Of a stretch of 64,000 nt of DNA, positions 10,400 through 22,450 are shown in pieces. Every line of letters begins with the position of its first letter. The stretch's first letter is position 1. The DNA is from Heterobilharzia americana (taxonomy: Eukaryota; Platyhelminthes; Trematoda; Strigeidida; Schistosomatidae). The notes beneath the pieces are model-generated. The model was not told the origin of the DNA and did not search any database. It saw only the letters and a list, made by a program, of their open reading frames with translations. The DNA lies in assembly GCA_944470555.2 (NCBI GenBank), contig OX104127.1, positions 51,574,934-51,638,933 of the forward strand, written 5' to 3'. The position numbers and the translations under genes are program-made.

Positions 10400-11110
10400 G
10401 CACATGTTCTCGTAGTGCACTAGACCACACATGCTTGACATGCTTCTACAGTATTGTAAGAGGTCTTAGAAGTAAACCACTGAATCAAAGTACAGTGTAT
10501 CTCGTCTGGATGCAGAGACATGGCTCTCATCCGTCATCATGGGCCAGGAAATATCCTTACCAAACATAACCTTGCTCTAAAAGGACGAGTAATTCAAAAG
10601 ATGCGGGGAGTGGCAGTATACGATAGCATCCACGGATAATGTGTTTAGCGAATTACCAAACCCCTTGTGGTTCTATCTCACCATAAACCAAATGAAGTAC
10701 CTGGCGGGAGTGATATACATGCCTGCTTTATGCACAACACAGAGCATAGGGCGCAATTGCTCATCCCGAGTTTGACATCCATCTTGGCAGCCTATAACTA
10801 TAAAGTTCTCGCTGAGGGCTCTAACATATCGACACTTAGCCCGCGATGCGAGGTAGGGCATGAATTTTTTGAACATGGACTTCGAAACACATTTATGGCG
10901 GGGGACTAAAAGAGAAATTTGAAGAAAACAGCCAATGGGGGCCGGATGGAAGGGGATCTCCACTTGACTATGTTCCAACGGGCGGTGACCTTTTGGTGGA
11001 CATTATCTTTGTCCAACCCCCTGGGCATAGCGACCACATTATGGTGAGATTTTCGTTGATAATCGAGGGGAAACTACCAATAACTGAACCAAAAGCGTTC
11101 CATCGTTATG
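10400..11110 (+). pseudogene. CR1-like endonuclease, decayed
   Basis: Pieces of an AP-type endonuclease in successive frames: an A-E-T-W-L motif near 10,510, PLWFYLTINQMKYLAGVIYMP near 10,660-10,720, and an LDYVPTGGDLLVDIIFV stretch followed by PGHSDHIMV near 10,965-11,045. The last is the S-D-H catalytic box. Stops separate the pieces. Confidence 0.65.
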
Positions 11111-11809
11111 GAGAGGCAGATTACCACCTCTTGTACAGCGAACTTCTTGGGGCTAAACAGCCAAAAGGATGATATTCACCATGGATGAACGAACACCGGA
11201 TACAAATCCGAGGTATTATCTGGAGTGCTATTGGAAAAGGTGTTCTTAAATTAGCCGAACGCACGCTTCTTAAGCAGTCCTGGGTTACCGAGACAACTCG
11301 AAGTCAAATACAGAGGAAAAGGATGGCATGGTATTGCTGACCCACGTCACACACTAAACCCGAGTATCTTGGCTACATGAGGTTGCACAACTTATGTGGT
11401 ACAAGCGTTCGTATTGATGGGAATAAATATCAGAGTAACCTGGCAAAACAGCCAGGCTACAACCGGCAGAGTCTGTATCAGTTTACGTCACAACGAAAAC
11501 CAACGGATTAGGGTTTGAACCTGGTCACATGATCGAATGAATAACCTCTAAGTAGCTGTGAGGTAGTGGAGCTTTTGAGCGGCCGATATGACGGGCAGCT
11601 CAACACAGTGATGCACCCACCATCAACATCTAGTAATACAACAAAGTTCCAGGGCTGCGATACAAAGCTAATGAACGTAAAGATTCGTTCAAACAAAGCA
11701 TTTGCTAGACTTTCGACAATACCGAACAGGGAAATCTTCGGAATGTGTCGACGTAAAACCAACGGAATTGTGCCGAAGTGTTAAGCATACCCACATGCAA
11801 TCTGTTCAC

Positions 11810-13155
11810 ACTCATTTGAAGTAAATCAACTCCCCAGAGAATGGAAGGCTGTTGTCTTTTCACCAGGAAAGGAAACCGAAAAATACCCGTACAATTGCAG
11901 ACCAATGGCGTTACTTCCCACACTATCCGGGGCATTGGAAGGCCTGAGTCCAGATGCTGTTTGGGACTACCTAAAAAGAGACGACATCGTTCATCTCACT
12001 CAATATGGCCTCAGAAGCGGTCGGTCATGTGTCACGAACTTGATGACCGCCTTGAACGACTGGACTACTGGATGGAACGACAAGCAACCAGTTCACACCA
12101 TCTTTCCGGACCCGTCCGAAGCTTTCGACAGAGTCCCACACTAAACCACACCCGCCTAAGTTGTGAAAGTGAGTACCACTGAACCAGAACGGTTTATGGC
12201 ATATCTAGAGGAGACAGATTACGATAATGAAGTTAACAAAACTCAATCAGCTTGGAGGAGTGCCGGAACAGGAGTTTCCCAAGGATCCATCCTTGGGCCA
12301 TTCCTATTTTTGCTATTCATCAATGGCCTCTTTGAAATCCCCTCATCTATCCCCCTGTTCACCAGCGACGCCAGAATACGGAGGACAGCAGGTAAGGAAG
12401 GGGATCATTGGATAATCCAAGACGAGCAGCCGCAGCTGGAGTCCTGGTCAGCTGCGGGCAGTTTTAGCCCTAACCTCGTGGAATACAAGGTGATGCATCT
12501 TCGCACACCAAAAGTGATGAAAACCGGCTGCACTTTAAACTAGCGCACAGTCACCAGGGTACCCACAGTGAGGAACCTAGGATTAAACTTCTCTGACACG
12601 CTGGATACTACCGTCGACCATAAGGGAAAGCCAGCATAGGCGAACGCCACCACGCAATTTCAAATGTAGTTTAAATTGCTAACCTTAGAATTATTCCTCG
12701 TGGTATTTTCGTCCCATCCTGAGTCACACCAAGAGGTGTTCAACTCGCACCTCAGTACTCTACCAAGGACAGATGCGAGTGCCGCCGGGAAGGCACAAAG
12801 AAGGGCGACAAGTTCGGCCGTTGGACCAAAAGGAAACCAAATGCTCCATGCCTCGGAAGAATGAAGTTGTTCCAGCTAAACTATGGAAGGAAAAAAAGTG
12901 ACCCACCAACAGCCTTTAGGACCATTCACAGAGCGGAGTGCTCAAACAGGTTGACAACACCGGCCCAAGACCAGTAGTCTCACAGGAACTTCATTCACAT
13001 GGCCCGCCATGGAGCAAAGAAGCGGGTGAGGTCTGCTTTCTTTTCACACGGAGTGATTCCTTGTCAAGCCCTGTGCCGAAGGCAGCAGCCGCAGTTGCAT
13101 CAGTTGGCTCTGTCAAACTACTTCCAGAAAAGTACGTGAGCGCAAACGACTAAAC
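11810..13155 (+). pseudogene. CR1-like reverse transcriptase, decayed
   Basis: Motifs in order are LPREWKAVVFSPGKE and NCRPMALLPTLSG, QYGLRSGRSC, and motif A as DPSEAFDRVPH. Motif B is GVSQGSILGPFLFLLFING. Motif C is FTSD, where F-A/T-D-D is expected, so one catalytic Asp is lost. The thumb includes KAQRRATSSAVGPKG near 12,800 and a VIPC- ... -SVKLLPEKY end near 13,050-13,135. Stops at about 12,144 and 12,541 and frame changes break it. Confidence 0.75.
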
Positions 13156-13159
13156 GGGA

Positions 13160-14370
13160 ACGTTCGTCAGCAGCAACTGCAGGTGTGCTCATCCACACCC
13201 GCATTCCTTGACCCTTTTATCTGCGAAACGTCTCACCTCTTCTCCATATTATTACCAGTAACACTCGCTTTTCCATAAGTGCTTTTCGCTCCTCTCTTCC
13301 CTATTCCCCAATGGCCCTGTTTCTGGTAGCTTCCGAGAAAAGCTTAGTACCTACTTTTAGGTGTGTTTAAAAACAGTGATTTAAAAATTTTAGTCGATCT
13401 GATCGGCAACTCCGCCGCTTCCGCAAACAAACAAGAGAAAAAATACCTTCGAATAGAAATCCACCACCTCCAAAGCTATGAACAGGTAAAACGAGGACTT
13501 CTGCAGCCACTGAAGGGGTAAGACCAAAAAGAACTGGGCCTCAAGACCTGGACTTGAGAGCTCAAAAACCACAAAATTCCCCTGCTTTTACTTTCACTGT
13601 CGGATGGTATAAAGATGATGTCCACGGTGCTTTCAAATGCCTCGTAGTCGCAAAACAACCTTTGATGGCCTACAAATTCATATTTCCCAAATCCTTGGCC
13701 ATGACAACCATGTTCCATTCATCCATAATACACGAAATAACACCAAATATAGAGGATGGTTGCTGCAAAATATGTCTTAAATCTTCTTTCTCTTCCCCTG
13801 CTGGTCGTATACTCAAAGCATTACAAACCACAAATGGATGAGTAAAGGGATGGTTACGGACCGTTTTGTAAAATCTAACAGTATACTCTACGGTTCACTC
13901 CGACAGTGCGCCTGAAAACGACAACCGTGTACTTTAAATTGACATCTCCCGAACCCTTGCTTCTCAAGTGAACATAATGAGTGCAAGTAACTGAAAATAC
14001 CAGTCACATACTTTATGAAATTCATTAACTGCATCCCCCACAGCTCTCCAGCCGAAGAATGACTTTGACAGCATCACTTCCCGCAATGCTCAGGTTATGT
14101 CTACTGAGACTGCAGCATCCTCAGAAGCTTAGGCTATGCTACTTATAAATGCAGATTACTCAGTAAATAACGAGCGGACAATCCAGGCGCAAGCATAATA
14201 CGGAGGGTTGATACTTTTCAGTGCCCAGTAATGTTACAAAAGCCACTGATGCTGAATAAAAGCTGGAAACCAAAAAGGTCAGAGCCATTGTCACTTATCT
14301 TGACATACGGTTGCCAGCGCCCTGGACACAAATTCCAGTTTCCCTGTAGAGACTTGCCTACAAAAGAAAC
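13160..14370. other. CR1 3' flank and unclassified sequence, with family R copy 2 at about 13,450-13,600
   Basis: Pyrimidine-rich 13,190-13,330 is probably the CR1 3' untranslated region. The part around 13,450-13,600 aligns by eye with 25,010-25,125 (AGCTA-GAACAGGTAAA and GCCACTG-AGG-GT). The frame at 13,554-13,841 has no recognisable domain. Confidence 0.4.
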
Positions 14371-14375
14371 TAAGT

Positions 14376-15520
14376 CAGCTGCTTACTCAGAATGGATTTC
14401 GGAGTTGCCGTTCGTGTGCCACCAACTTACTAACCGCCTAGGATGACTGGAGACCTAGCTAGAACAATAGAAAACCGGTATATGTTGTTTTTATCGGCCT
14501 AGCCAAAGCAATCGACAGTGTCCCACTCACAGTCCTGCTTCACAAGATCATGTCAGCTGGTGTTAGAGAACCCCCAATCTCCTGGTTCAAAACATAACTG
14601 GAGGGGAGGAAAATATGCAACAAAGTAAACAGCATAAAGTCAGTAGTATCCCAAGGGGCAATCCTAGGACCACTTCTCCTCCTCCTGTTTATCAGTGATC
14701 TGCCAGACAAAATATCCTCACCCGTCCTCCTCTTCACTGACGACATTAAAATTTGGAGGGTGGTAAACAAAGAGGCTGACCGTACAGCACTACAAAAGGA
14801 CTTGCAGCAACTCGGACTCCGGTCGTCGGAAAATGGCTCGACCTTCAACCTGAAAAAGTGCAACGTAATGCACATCAGCAAATACGAATCAAGTACGGCC
14901 GACTTCCAGCACATGTTGAGCAACTGTGCTATCACCAGAGTGTCAACGGAGGGAGATTTTGGGCTCAACTTCTCCGACACCTTGTACACCAGCCCCAACT
15001 ACAGAGATATGACAACTAGAGCGAACGCCATTTTGCACTTTCTGCGCAGACAACTCGGCACCCTCACCCTCAAACTCTCCCTCTTCCTACGTACGGCCAC
15101 ACCCATAGGTCTTCAATACCGTGGGCTCCCCAACACTCAAAAGAGGAGCTAATCTTGAAAAAAATACAAAGAACTGCAACAAGATCAGTTGTGGGGCTAG
15201 GGGGAAGGCATATTCTGAGAGGCTTGAACACCTAAACCTATTGACCTTGGGTTATGGCAGGAAGGGGCTGCATTTTTATAGTGGTCCACAAAATCCCGCA
15301 TCAGGCAAACCACGCAAAACAAATCAACCTTACCTGCAACACAGTGGTCTTCACGAGAAAACCCCATCAGGATATTTCATCAGAGAGCCAATACCATGCT
15401 CAGGTCCAGTTTTTTCTTCCTGAGACTATGTGCTTCATGGAACGCCCCACCGTGACATATCGTCATAACCCCCTTGGTTGTCTCACATGGTCTACCATGG
15501 ACGTACTCAGGGAGTCATCA
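14376..15520 (+). pseudogene. CR1-like reverse transcriptase, second copy
   Basis: A single frame from about 14,379 reads LLTQNGFRSCRSC, stop, then VYVVFIGLAKAIDSVP (motif A region), VVSQGAILGPLLLLLFISD (motif B), LLFTDDIKIWR (motif C with both Asp) and the motif D region. The thumb then gives RLEHLNLLTLGYGRKG near 15,220 and a CASWNAPP-type end near 15,435. Only about three in-frame stops (near 14,442, 14,465 and 14,598) interrupt the 14.38-15.15 kb stretch. This makes it one of the younger CR1 copies. The 14,624-15,226 part is nearly identical to 4,134-4,757. Confidence 0.8.
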
Positions 15521-15631
15521 ACTTCACTGGCCCACCCTCACCTCCCCTATACCCACCACTCACTACCGCCCTCCTCAGTACGCCCACATTGCCCACTAGT
15601 TCTTCACTAAAAAATATGCCTACGCTGTCCA

Positions 15632-16076
15632 TTTTTATCATCAGGGCAACTCCCACATACTTTCTTTTCTCTTTTATTTGTTTTCTTTCCCCCTTTTCCC
15701 TCCCTCTACTTTATTTTTGCATTCTCTTCTTCGTTCTTTACCATTACCTTACTATTCTCATCCAAGGTACCTACCGTTATACTTCGGACGCCAGCCGTTA
15801 CATATATCTCAGTAGAATGTATTGCGCACGCTTGACTGACAGCCAACTTAGTATGCAAGAGTCACCAACGTTTGACCCCGGGAAGAATAGGGAGAAAACC
15901 GAATATGGATTCTGTGAGCTTTCGTCTCTCCGAAAGTATAACAATTATCCAGTCCCGAAACACGTGATTAATCACACGCATGAATATGGCCTTGTCAGCA
16001 ATTTGAGGCATTGGCATAGCGAGGTTAAAGATTAACCAGTCAGTGAATTACATTGCGATGTGGGTGAAAAATAAGG
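15632..16076 (+). repeat. Unclassified repeat family R, 5' module, copy a
   Basis: About 445 bp are nearly identical to 21,163-21,606 with only a few differences. It begins with a C/T-rich stretch and contains CGCACGCTTGACTGACAGCC. The same module, diverged, is found at 24,760-24,840. It contains an open frame of over 60 codons but no recognisable domain. Confidence 0.85.
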
Positions 16077-16082
16077 GCGTTA

Positions 16083-17215
16083 GTGGTGCCCCAGCTGGAT
16101 GAAACTAGAGCCAAGATTAACAAACTCTTGCCACTGGGCATCTTGACGCGTAGTGAATGCATTAATGAAGTTGACATCGAAGCACTAACCAAGATGAATC
16201 ACATGGTAAACATTATCGCCATTGAAGTAAGTAAGAGACTTACAATTAAATGGAATCTAACACGTAGGGAAGGACGCAAAAAGCATATAATGGTCCGAGA
16301 TGATCCTGTAATCCCTTCTGGAATTGACAGAAGTACGAACAGTAGCTCCAACAAGAAGGTTCTATGCACTGAGCTACGTCCCACTAGTAACGAGAACAAA
16401 AGTAGACGTCACCACAACCCAACCCTATCGTTTACTAACGAGAAAGGCCAACATCGAACCACCTATAATATAATGTCAGAGGGGTACTTGTGAGGAAAAA
16501 CTTTGGTTGGCTGCATGGCACTAGTTTACCAGGAAACAGCCCCCTATCCAACATAGCGCCAGTTACGTCCATTGTGAATTGTTACAGAAGGCAGTCACTG
16601 GTAAGGACTACAACGCAGAACAGAAGTTTACATGGACCAAGAAAACATGATGATTTTTTATCCACTACATCCCTATCAGCTGCAGCTTTGGCAAAACGGC
16701 TAATGGGGATGTTGAAACCCCTTACTCTGAACCGCTAATCTTGGCGCCCTCGGAGCAACAGAAGAGACAGAGTCAGGCATACACACAAATCCCAGGCACC
16801 AACTTTCCAAGATGCGAAAGCACGACAGGTCTCTTCAGTCCTCCAAGTGGCATCACCAGCCGCACACACCTGCCACGTACAGTAATAAAACTACCTACCC
16901 TCTGTGTAACAGATACTAGAGACGACGCTTGCGTGAGGTCAAACGCTGTCTATTCGGATACGATGTGCAAACTGAACACAAATAAAAACATTGCTCCGTT
17001 CTCTCCCGATAAAAGTGATACTATTTCAAGTCACTGTGCAGTCGATTTACCGCTAAGATATCCTAGTTACTCTACAACTACAAGCGAACAAGGCGTAGAG
17101 ACGTTTTGTAACACAGTGACGTCAGACTATGCTCAGTCAAGCGACAGTGAGATACCTTTTGGCCTATTTAGCCAGTTAGAAAGCTTTACTCATTATTACT
17201 CCTCTTACTTGTACA
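16083..17215 (+). pseudogene. Possible ORF1 region of a jockey/CR1-type element
   Basis: Plus frames 16,083-16,493, 16,490-16,738 and 16,741-17,256 are open but show no zinc finger or other domain. Their place directly upstream of the endonuclease at 17,220 suggests ORF1 or a 5' region. The first piece is charged (EVSKRLTIKWNLTRREGRKK). Assignment rests on position only. Confidence 0.3.
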
Positions 17216-17219
17216 TCGT

Positions 17220-17760
17220 TCTCATGAACGCAGGGTCCGTCCTTGGTAAATTATGAGTATTAAGAGGAATCACGTTCATATATAAGCCGCCGGTAATTAT
17301 CACCGAGTCTTGGTGTCACGCAAATATACCAGATGAGGAGATGAATATTGACATGTACATGCGATTCTCATGTGACCGGAGTAACAAAAAAGGAGGAGGT
17401 TGCCTGAAGTACTTCCTGAGGGCTCTCACTGTATTCAAGTTGGAAGATATGGTTCTTGATAAAGTAACTCTCTAAAGGTCAAAGTACACTACAAGAATGT
17501 TACAGCATTGGTAGGATGTGTTTGCAGAGCACCTGGCAGCTTTAAAAATCACGAGATTCCATCGATCACGGCTCTGGAACATGCATCCACCTTGCCCTAT
17601 GATCATTAGGTCATATGCGGTGACTTTAACCTACTTGAAATTAAGTGGGATTCACTTGCTGGTTCAGCTAGGCATGACGACTTTTTCCACACACTGTCTA
17701 TTTTGGATGAAAGCCAGCTGTTACAACTCCTACAAAAGGTGACAATGTATTGGACTTAAT
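17220..17760 (+). pseudogene. Jockey/CR1-type endonuclease, decayed
   Basis: Starts with MNAGSVLGKL (expected N-A-R-S-L-x-x-K) at about 17,226. ITESWCHANIPDEEM follows at 17,300, then RSNKKGGGCLKYF near 17,380 and VICGDFNLLEIKWDSL near 17,620. These are the T-E-T-W, G-G-G-V and G-D-F-N boxes of AP-type endonucleases. Stops at 17,256 and 17,475 and frame changes break it. Confidence 0.7.
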
Positions 17761-18187
17761 ATTCTGCCATAATATAGTCCCTATTTTGACAAGTTATCGC
17801 AAAACGGTATTTTGCTCGCTACCACTTCCTGCAACTAGTGCTTCCACTACACACCACATAGTATGCAGGGACTACGGTAGGACGGATTGGCAGCAGATGT
17901 GTCCAGTGATTAGGTGCATTGGCCGGGGATCATTCTTCACCACTATAGACCTCAAATTAACCATTGAAATGTTTTACTACAACTCTAAAACGTGTCTCGA
18001 TACCATCGTTCTGTTGAAAGGTTTCAAAAAATGCCACTGAGCAATAAGCCATACGTACCTACCAATGCTCGTAGAAAGTTATGCAAACTCTCAACAAGAC
18101 ACTACAAACATCACGACATCGATGCACTCTGGTTGATTCTTGGTATTCTTAACTCCATCTCACATAACCTTGACTTGTTTTTGAAGA

Positions 18188-19222
18188 ATGAAGAGTCGTG
18201 CACTAGCTAGCTCATCTAGAGTATATGCTCTCTCAGAACTCCTTGAGAAGCGATATAATTGCACAAGACATTACATTCCTCTTCTTATCCATGACACCAA
18301 AGTTTGTAATGATCCAGTGGATATGTGTGAAATATTCAGTGACTTATTTGCAGTTAGCCATCTCGAACCTACAAATTTTTCGTGTGACACTAGTGCGGTC
18401 TGCGGTTTTAAAAGTTATTCTTCTCCTCCACTTAGGATAATAGATACAGTTGAATTCACATACTCTAATATTCACCAAGCCATTAGGACACCAAAATGCT
18501 ACAGCGGCACTGACACAGACGTAATATCGTCACATTTCTTGAAATTTGGTGGCCCTGATATTCCATTACTATTACCTAAAATATTTTCTCTCTCTTTGGA
18601 ATTTTTCACATACCTTGATGTACGAAAAACATCATTTATCCTCCCTATATATAAATCTGGTTCAAAAACACTAGCCAGTAAATACAGACCAATAAATATT
18701 GCGCCTGCAGTTTCTAGAATTATGGAGAAAGTTGTTAAAGGAAGCGTTCTTCAGTACATGCTTAGTGGCAACATCATCACATTGAGTCATCATGGGTTCC
18801 TAAAATCGAGGTACTTTATAACTTGCCACCTTGACTTCTTTAACTTCATAACCACTAAGCGCGACCGACACCAATTAGTCCTCGTACTCTGTCTAGACAT
18901 TTCAAAGGCATTCCACGGAGTCGATTACTTGCTGTTAATAAGTAAGTTGATGACTATGGGAATTGACTATCTACTATTGGGATGGACGAAGTCCTTCCTC
19001 AGAAGTCGCACTCAAGTGGCGAAGGTAGATTCACACACTTCAAAACCTAGGCCAACCATCTCTGGCGTTGTTCAAGGCGGTGTATTAGGTCTCCTTCTCT
19101 TTACTTTATGCGTCAATGACATCTGCAGCTGCTTTACATACGGCAAACCATCCTTGTCTGCTTATGACCTAAAAGTTGCATGCACATTCACCCGTGACGA
19201 TTTACCCATTTCCAAGCACTAA
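18188..19222 (+). pseudogene. Jockey/CR1-type reverse transcriptase with a long open frame and a mutated catalytic motif
   Basis: A 344-codon ORF starts at ATG 18,188. It has the fingers motif VRKTSFILPIYKSGSK ... YRPINIAPAVSRIMEKV (about residues 153-182), HHGFLKSRYF, and motif A LCLDISKAFHGVDY. Motif B is SGVVQGGVLGLLLFTLCVNDI. The motif C region is SAYDLKV where Y-A-D-D-L-K-V is expected. TAT at 19,163-19,165 replaces the first catalytic Asp codon and TCT replaces the Tyr codon, so the polymerase cannot be active. The frame ends before the thumb, which continues at 19,230-19,935 in other frames. Confidence 0.8.
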
Positions 19223-19229
19223 TACAAAG

Positions 19230-19935
19230 TGAGCTCGATATAATATCCGCACGGTCTACTACTTGGAAACTTCACTTCAATATAGGCAAATGTGGTTGGA
19301 TATGTTTTAGCACTCCATCGGTGGATATCCAACTACATCTTCAGTTTACGAAACTACGGTTCTTAAAGGTGCATGTGACCTTGGACCAAGATATTCAGGG
19401 GACCTCACATTTTCTGAACAGGTAGCATCACAGACTCGCAAATCTAGGATCCCGATGGGTTGCATAGTTCGTAACTTCCACTTCATAGAAGTCAGGTTGC
19501 TACTCTATAAAACTTGCGTACGTCCACTATTAGAGTACTGTTCATTTATACTGAGTGGTACCCGCATAAAAGACAAACATATAATAGAGGATGTCCAAAA
19601 GTTTCACAGCTAGATTACTAGAACACGATTGCAAATGGGACCACAGCTCCAGATACAGAACACTAAGTGTGGAAACACTTTGGATGAGACGACTCAAAAT
19701 TAACCTGACACCCTTCTTTAATGTGTTACATAAACACACTTTTACAGCCAGCGGTGAGTTTCAGTTCAAACACAACAGTTGTCATGATCTACGCAACCCC
19801 GACCACGGCATCACAATGAAACCGTACAATTCTTGCTGGCGTGCAAACATCTTTGCCGTCAAAGTCCCTGAGTTGTGGAACAGACTTTCAGCTGAAGTGA
19901 AGGCCTTTAAATCAACCTCTGAATTTGGTCGGTAA
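19230..19935 (+). pseudogene. RT thumb and C-terminus of the 18.2 kb element
   Basis: Pieces include WKLHFNIGKCGWICF (motif D), LLEYCSFILSG near 19,530, a tail with LWMRRLKINLTPFFNVL near 19,680, and VPELWNRLSAEVKAFKS near 19,870. The last corresponds to the final W-N-x-L-P ... F-K element of CR1/jockey RTs. Frames change at least twice. Confidence 0.65.
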
Positions 19936-19939
19936 CTGG

Positions 19940-21160
19940 CTGACTTCTTATCGTCTGGTGACTTCTGCGGCTTATCAAATACACCAACAATCTCTCTCAC
20001 GACACTTCGTGCGCTCGGCTGTCTTAATGTATAATGAGAGCCACCATACATACACTGACCTTTCATACGAAGCGTTGAGGAGACTTCTGTAAGTTACCAC
20101 CTCAAACTAACTGCACATTCTGCCCCACCCAACACGGTGATCAAAAACAGAAATCCTACACCACATGACAGCATGAAATTTACGTCTTCGGGTACTCAAT
20201 AGGAGATTGATATGCAATGAAAGCCATAGCAAGGGAAGTTGGGTAGGGAGGAACATGAACGTAGAAAACACTCTCCTTGTTGAAATTCTTGCTTTATCCG
20301 CCTGCTGCTTTGTCTGTCCTTTTCTCGTTGTAGAAAGTAATTCAGTTCTAAACGTTGGCTTGTTGCCATCGAGAATTAATTACTTAAGGGACAGACCATG
20401 GCCGAAACCACCCTTCACGGAGGGTAACCAGTTCTGCCACGTTCAGAATACCTAACTACCACAAGCAGAAACAAAAAAGTTCACTGGACTACAACTTCAT
20501 AATCATCAAAATCTAGGATTGACTCATTATAAAGGTGATCAGCGGAGTCCAACACTTACCAACTGCAAGGCTGTCACTACCCGTGAGAACGGCGGACAAG
20601 ATGTCCTGGAAGTCCATTTGGCCCATTCAAGCAAGTCTATTGCTTCTGGATGCCGGAGCTGAAAAAGTGAAGACGTTTGGCCATCAGTCAATATTCATCA
20701 AAATTATGAATCTTTGTAGCGGAACGGTATTAACACGGATGAATTATACAATCCTGGAACCATCAGTGAAGTACAGTGTGTAAACAATCCGTACATACAT
20801 TCCTTCATTAACTTTTCACCATTATCTCGAACAAAAAGTACAAACTGATACAATGGAAGTATTAGCTTTAAGCTTTATTCTTCCAGGTGATACCTGTAAT
20901 GTCTAGATAGAAACCTGGTTTTTCTGTTAATGGGAGTACAATACTCCCACTTGTCCAACTTGTAAATTTTCTGCCTACTTATTCTGCTGGGATTTTCTAC
21001 TATACGAACATGCAGCACTTGACATTTCTAGTGACAACGGGTGGGGATTGGGGTTACCTTCCACGAAGATGCACGCAATTTATGCATAAACTCGTTCATG
21101 ACTACAAAGATGGTATGTGTCCGTACATTCAGAAATAAGTATTATTATTATTATTGTGAT
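19940..21160. other. No recognisable gene
   Basis: Probable 3' flank of the preceding element, then unassigned sequence. An ATT microsatellite at about 21,139-21,155 directly precedes the family R copy at 21,163. Confidence 0.4.
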
Positions 21161-21162
21161 CT

Positions 21163-21700
21163 ATTTTTATCATTAGGGCAACTCCCACATACTTTCTTTT
21201 CTCTTTATTTGTTTTCTTTCCCCCTTTTCCCTCCCTCTACTTTATTTTTGCATTCTCTTCTTCGTTCTTTACCATTACCTTACTATTCTCATCCAAGGTA
21301 CCTACCGTTATACTTCGGACGCCAGCCGTTACATATATCTCAGTAGAATGTATTGCGCACGCTTGACTGACAGCCAACTTAGTATGCAAGAGTCACCAAC
21401 GTTTGACCCCGGGAAGAATAGGGAGAAAACCGAATATGGATTCTGTGAGCTTTCGTCTCTCCGAGAGTATAACAATTATCCAGTCCCGAAACACGTGATT
21501 AATCACACGCATGAATATGGCCTTGTCAGCAATTTGAGGCATTGGCATAGCGAGGTTAAAGATTAACCAGTCAGTGAATTACATTGCGATGTGGGCGAAA
21601 AATAAGCTGCTAGTCAATCCATAAAAGAGGTATGAGCGCCAAGGTAGATATGTGCACATCAGTAACAATGTTTTATTTTAGACCAAGGCCCCGCAACACC
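21163..21700 (+). repeat. Unclassified repeat family R, copy b (5' and middle modules)
   Basis: 21,163-21,606 is nearly identical to 15,632-16,076. The following stretch (ATCAGTAACAATGTTTTA ... CCCGCAACACCT) resembles 24,870-24,920. The 5' and middle modules are therefore adjacent in this copy. It borders the gypsy element at 21,894 on one side. Confidence 0.7.
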
Positions 21701-21893
21701 TCCCATTTTTGAAAAATATGAGAAAAATATTTAATACCTTCGTTCTTTGGAAACGAACTGTTGGAGACCGCCTTCGATCCGTACATCTTCTGTGTTGGGG
21801 CACCCTGCTGAGTTTGGGTTTGGGCTTTTTCATCGCCATTGTTAAATTAAGCCTATCCAGGAGAATATCTAGTGGTGTGATTGGCTTCTCTGG

Positions 21894-22450
21894 TTAACGC
21901 ATCTGGTTCTTGTGTCTCTCGCTAGGCGTAGGAAACTCGCTTATGAGCCTTGAAAGTGCGTCCGCATCTCCAAAGCCTTGCGTCCGGCGACGTTTAATAT
22001 CGAAATCGTAGCCCAGTAACGTAACCGCCCACCGTTGAAGCCCGTTGGTGGAGTGTGCTGTAACACCGCGTTTTGACCTGAGGATTGACGGGAAGGGCTT
22101 GTGGTCGGCGAACGAGACGAACGTCGTCCATACAGAATCTCGTGAAAGCGTCTGACCGCAAAAAACTAAGGCAGGCCCTTCCCTCTCTATCTGTGAGTAG
22201 CAGCTTTCTACTGATGTGACTGGTCGAGATGTGTGCATGACGGCTTTTTGTGGACCATTCGGATACTCGTGCAGTGGGACAGCCTCACGGCAGTGGCGGG
22301 AACATCTGCGGCAGCGGCGATTGGTTGTTGCGGGTCATGATGCTCTAGCGGGAGACCAGAGATGAGAGTTGACTTGAGTCGTTCTATAGCAGCTTCCCAT
22401 TCTCTTGACCAGGACCATTCGGTAAACTGGCGTAAAAGACGATTCAAATT
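21894..22450 (-). pseudogene. Gypsy-2 RT thumb and RNase H
   Basis: A WSWSREWEAAIERLKSTL thumb helix is followed by RNase H with SFADHKPF, a TAHSTNGLQRWAVTLLGYDF stretch and FGDADALSRL. The catalytic His-Asp box (ADHKP) and the terminal D-A-L-S-R-L are kept. The two parts are in different frames near 22,220. Confidence 0.75.

Larger units (their letters stand above)
9030..13155 (+). mobile_element. CR1-like LINE, nearly full length but decayed
   Basis: Plus-strand order is ORF1 protein (9,030-10,250), endonuclease (about 10,400-11,110) and RT (about 11,810-13,155), the canonical CR1 layout. Many stops and frameshifts are present throughout. ORF1 is clearly homologous to that at 156-1,599 on the other strand. 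Confidence 0.8.

Noticed and set aside
16083..16493. Host gene for a 136-codon charged protein
   Set aside because: It directly follows a repeat and precedes a decayed endonuclease on the same strand. An element ORF1 is the simpler explanation, though unproven.
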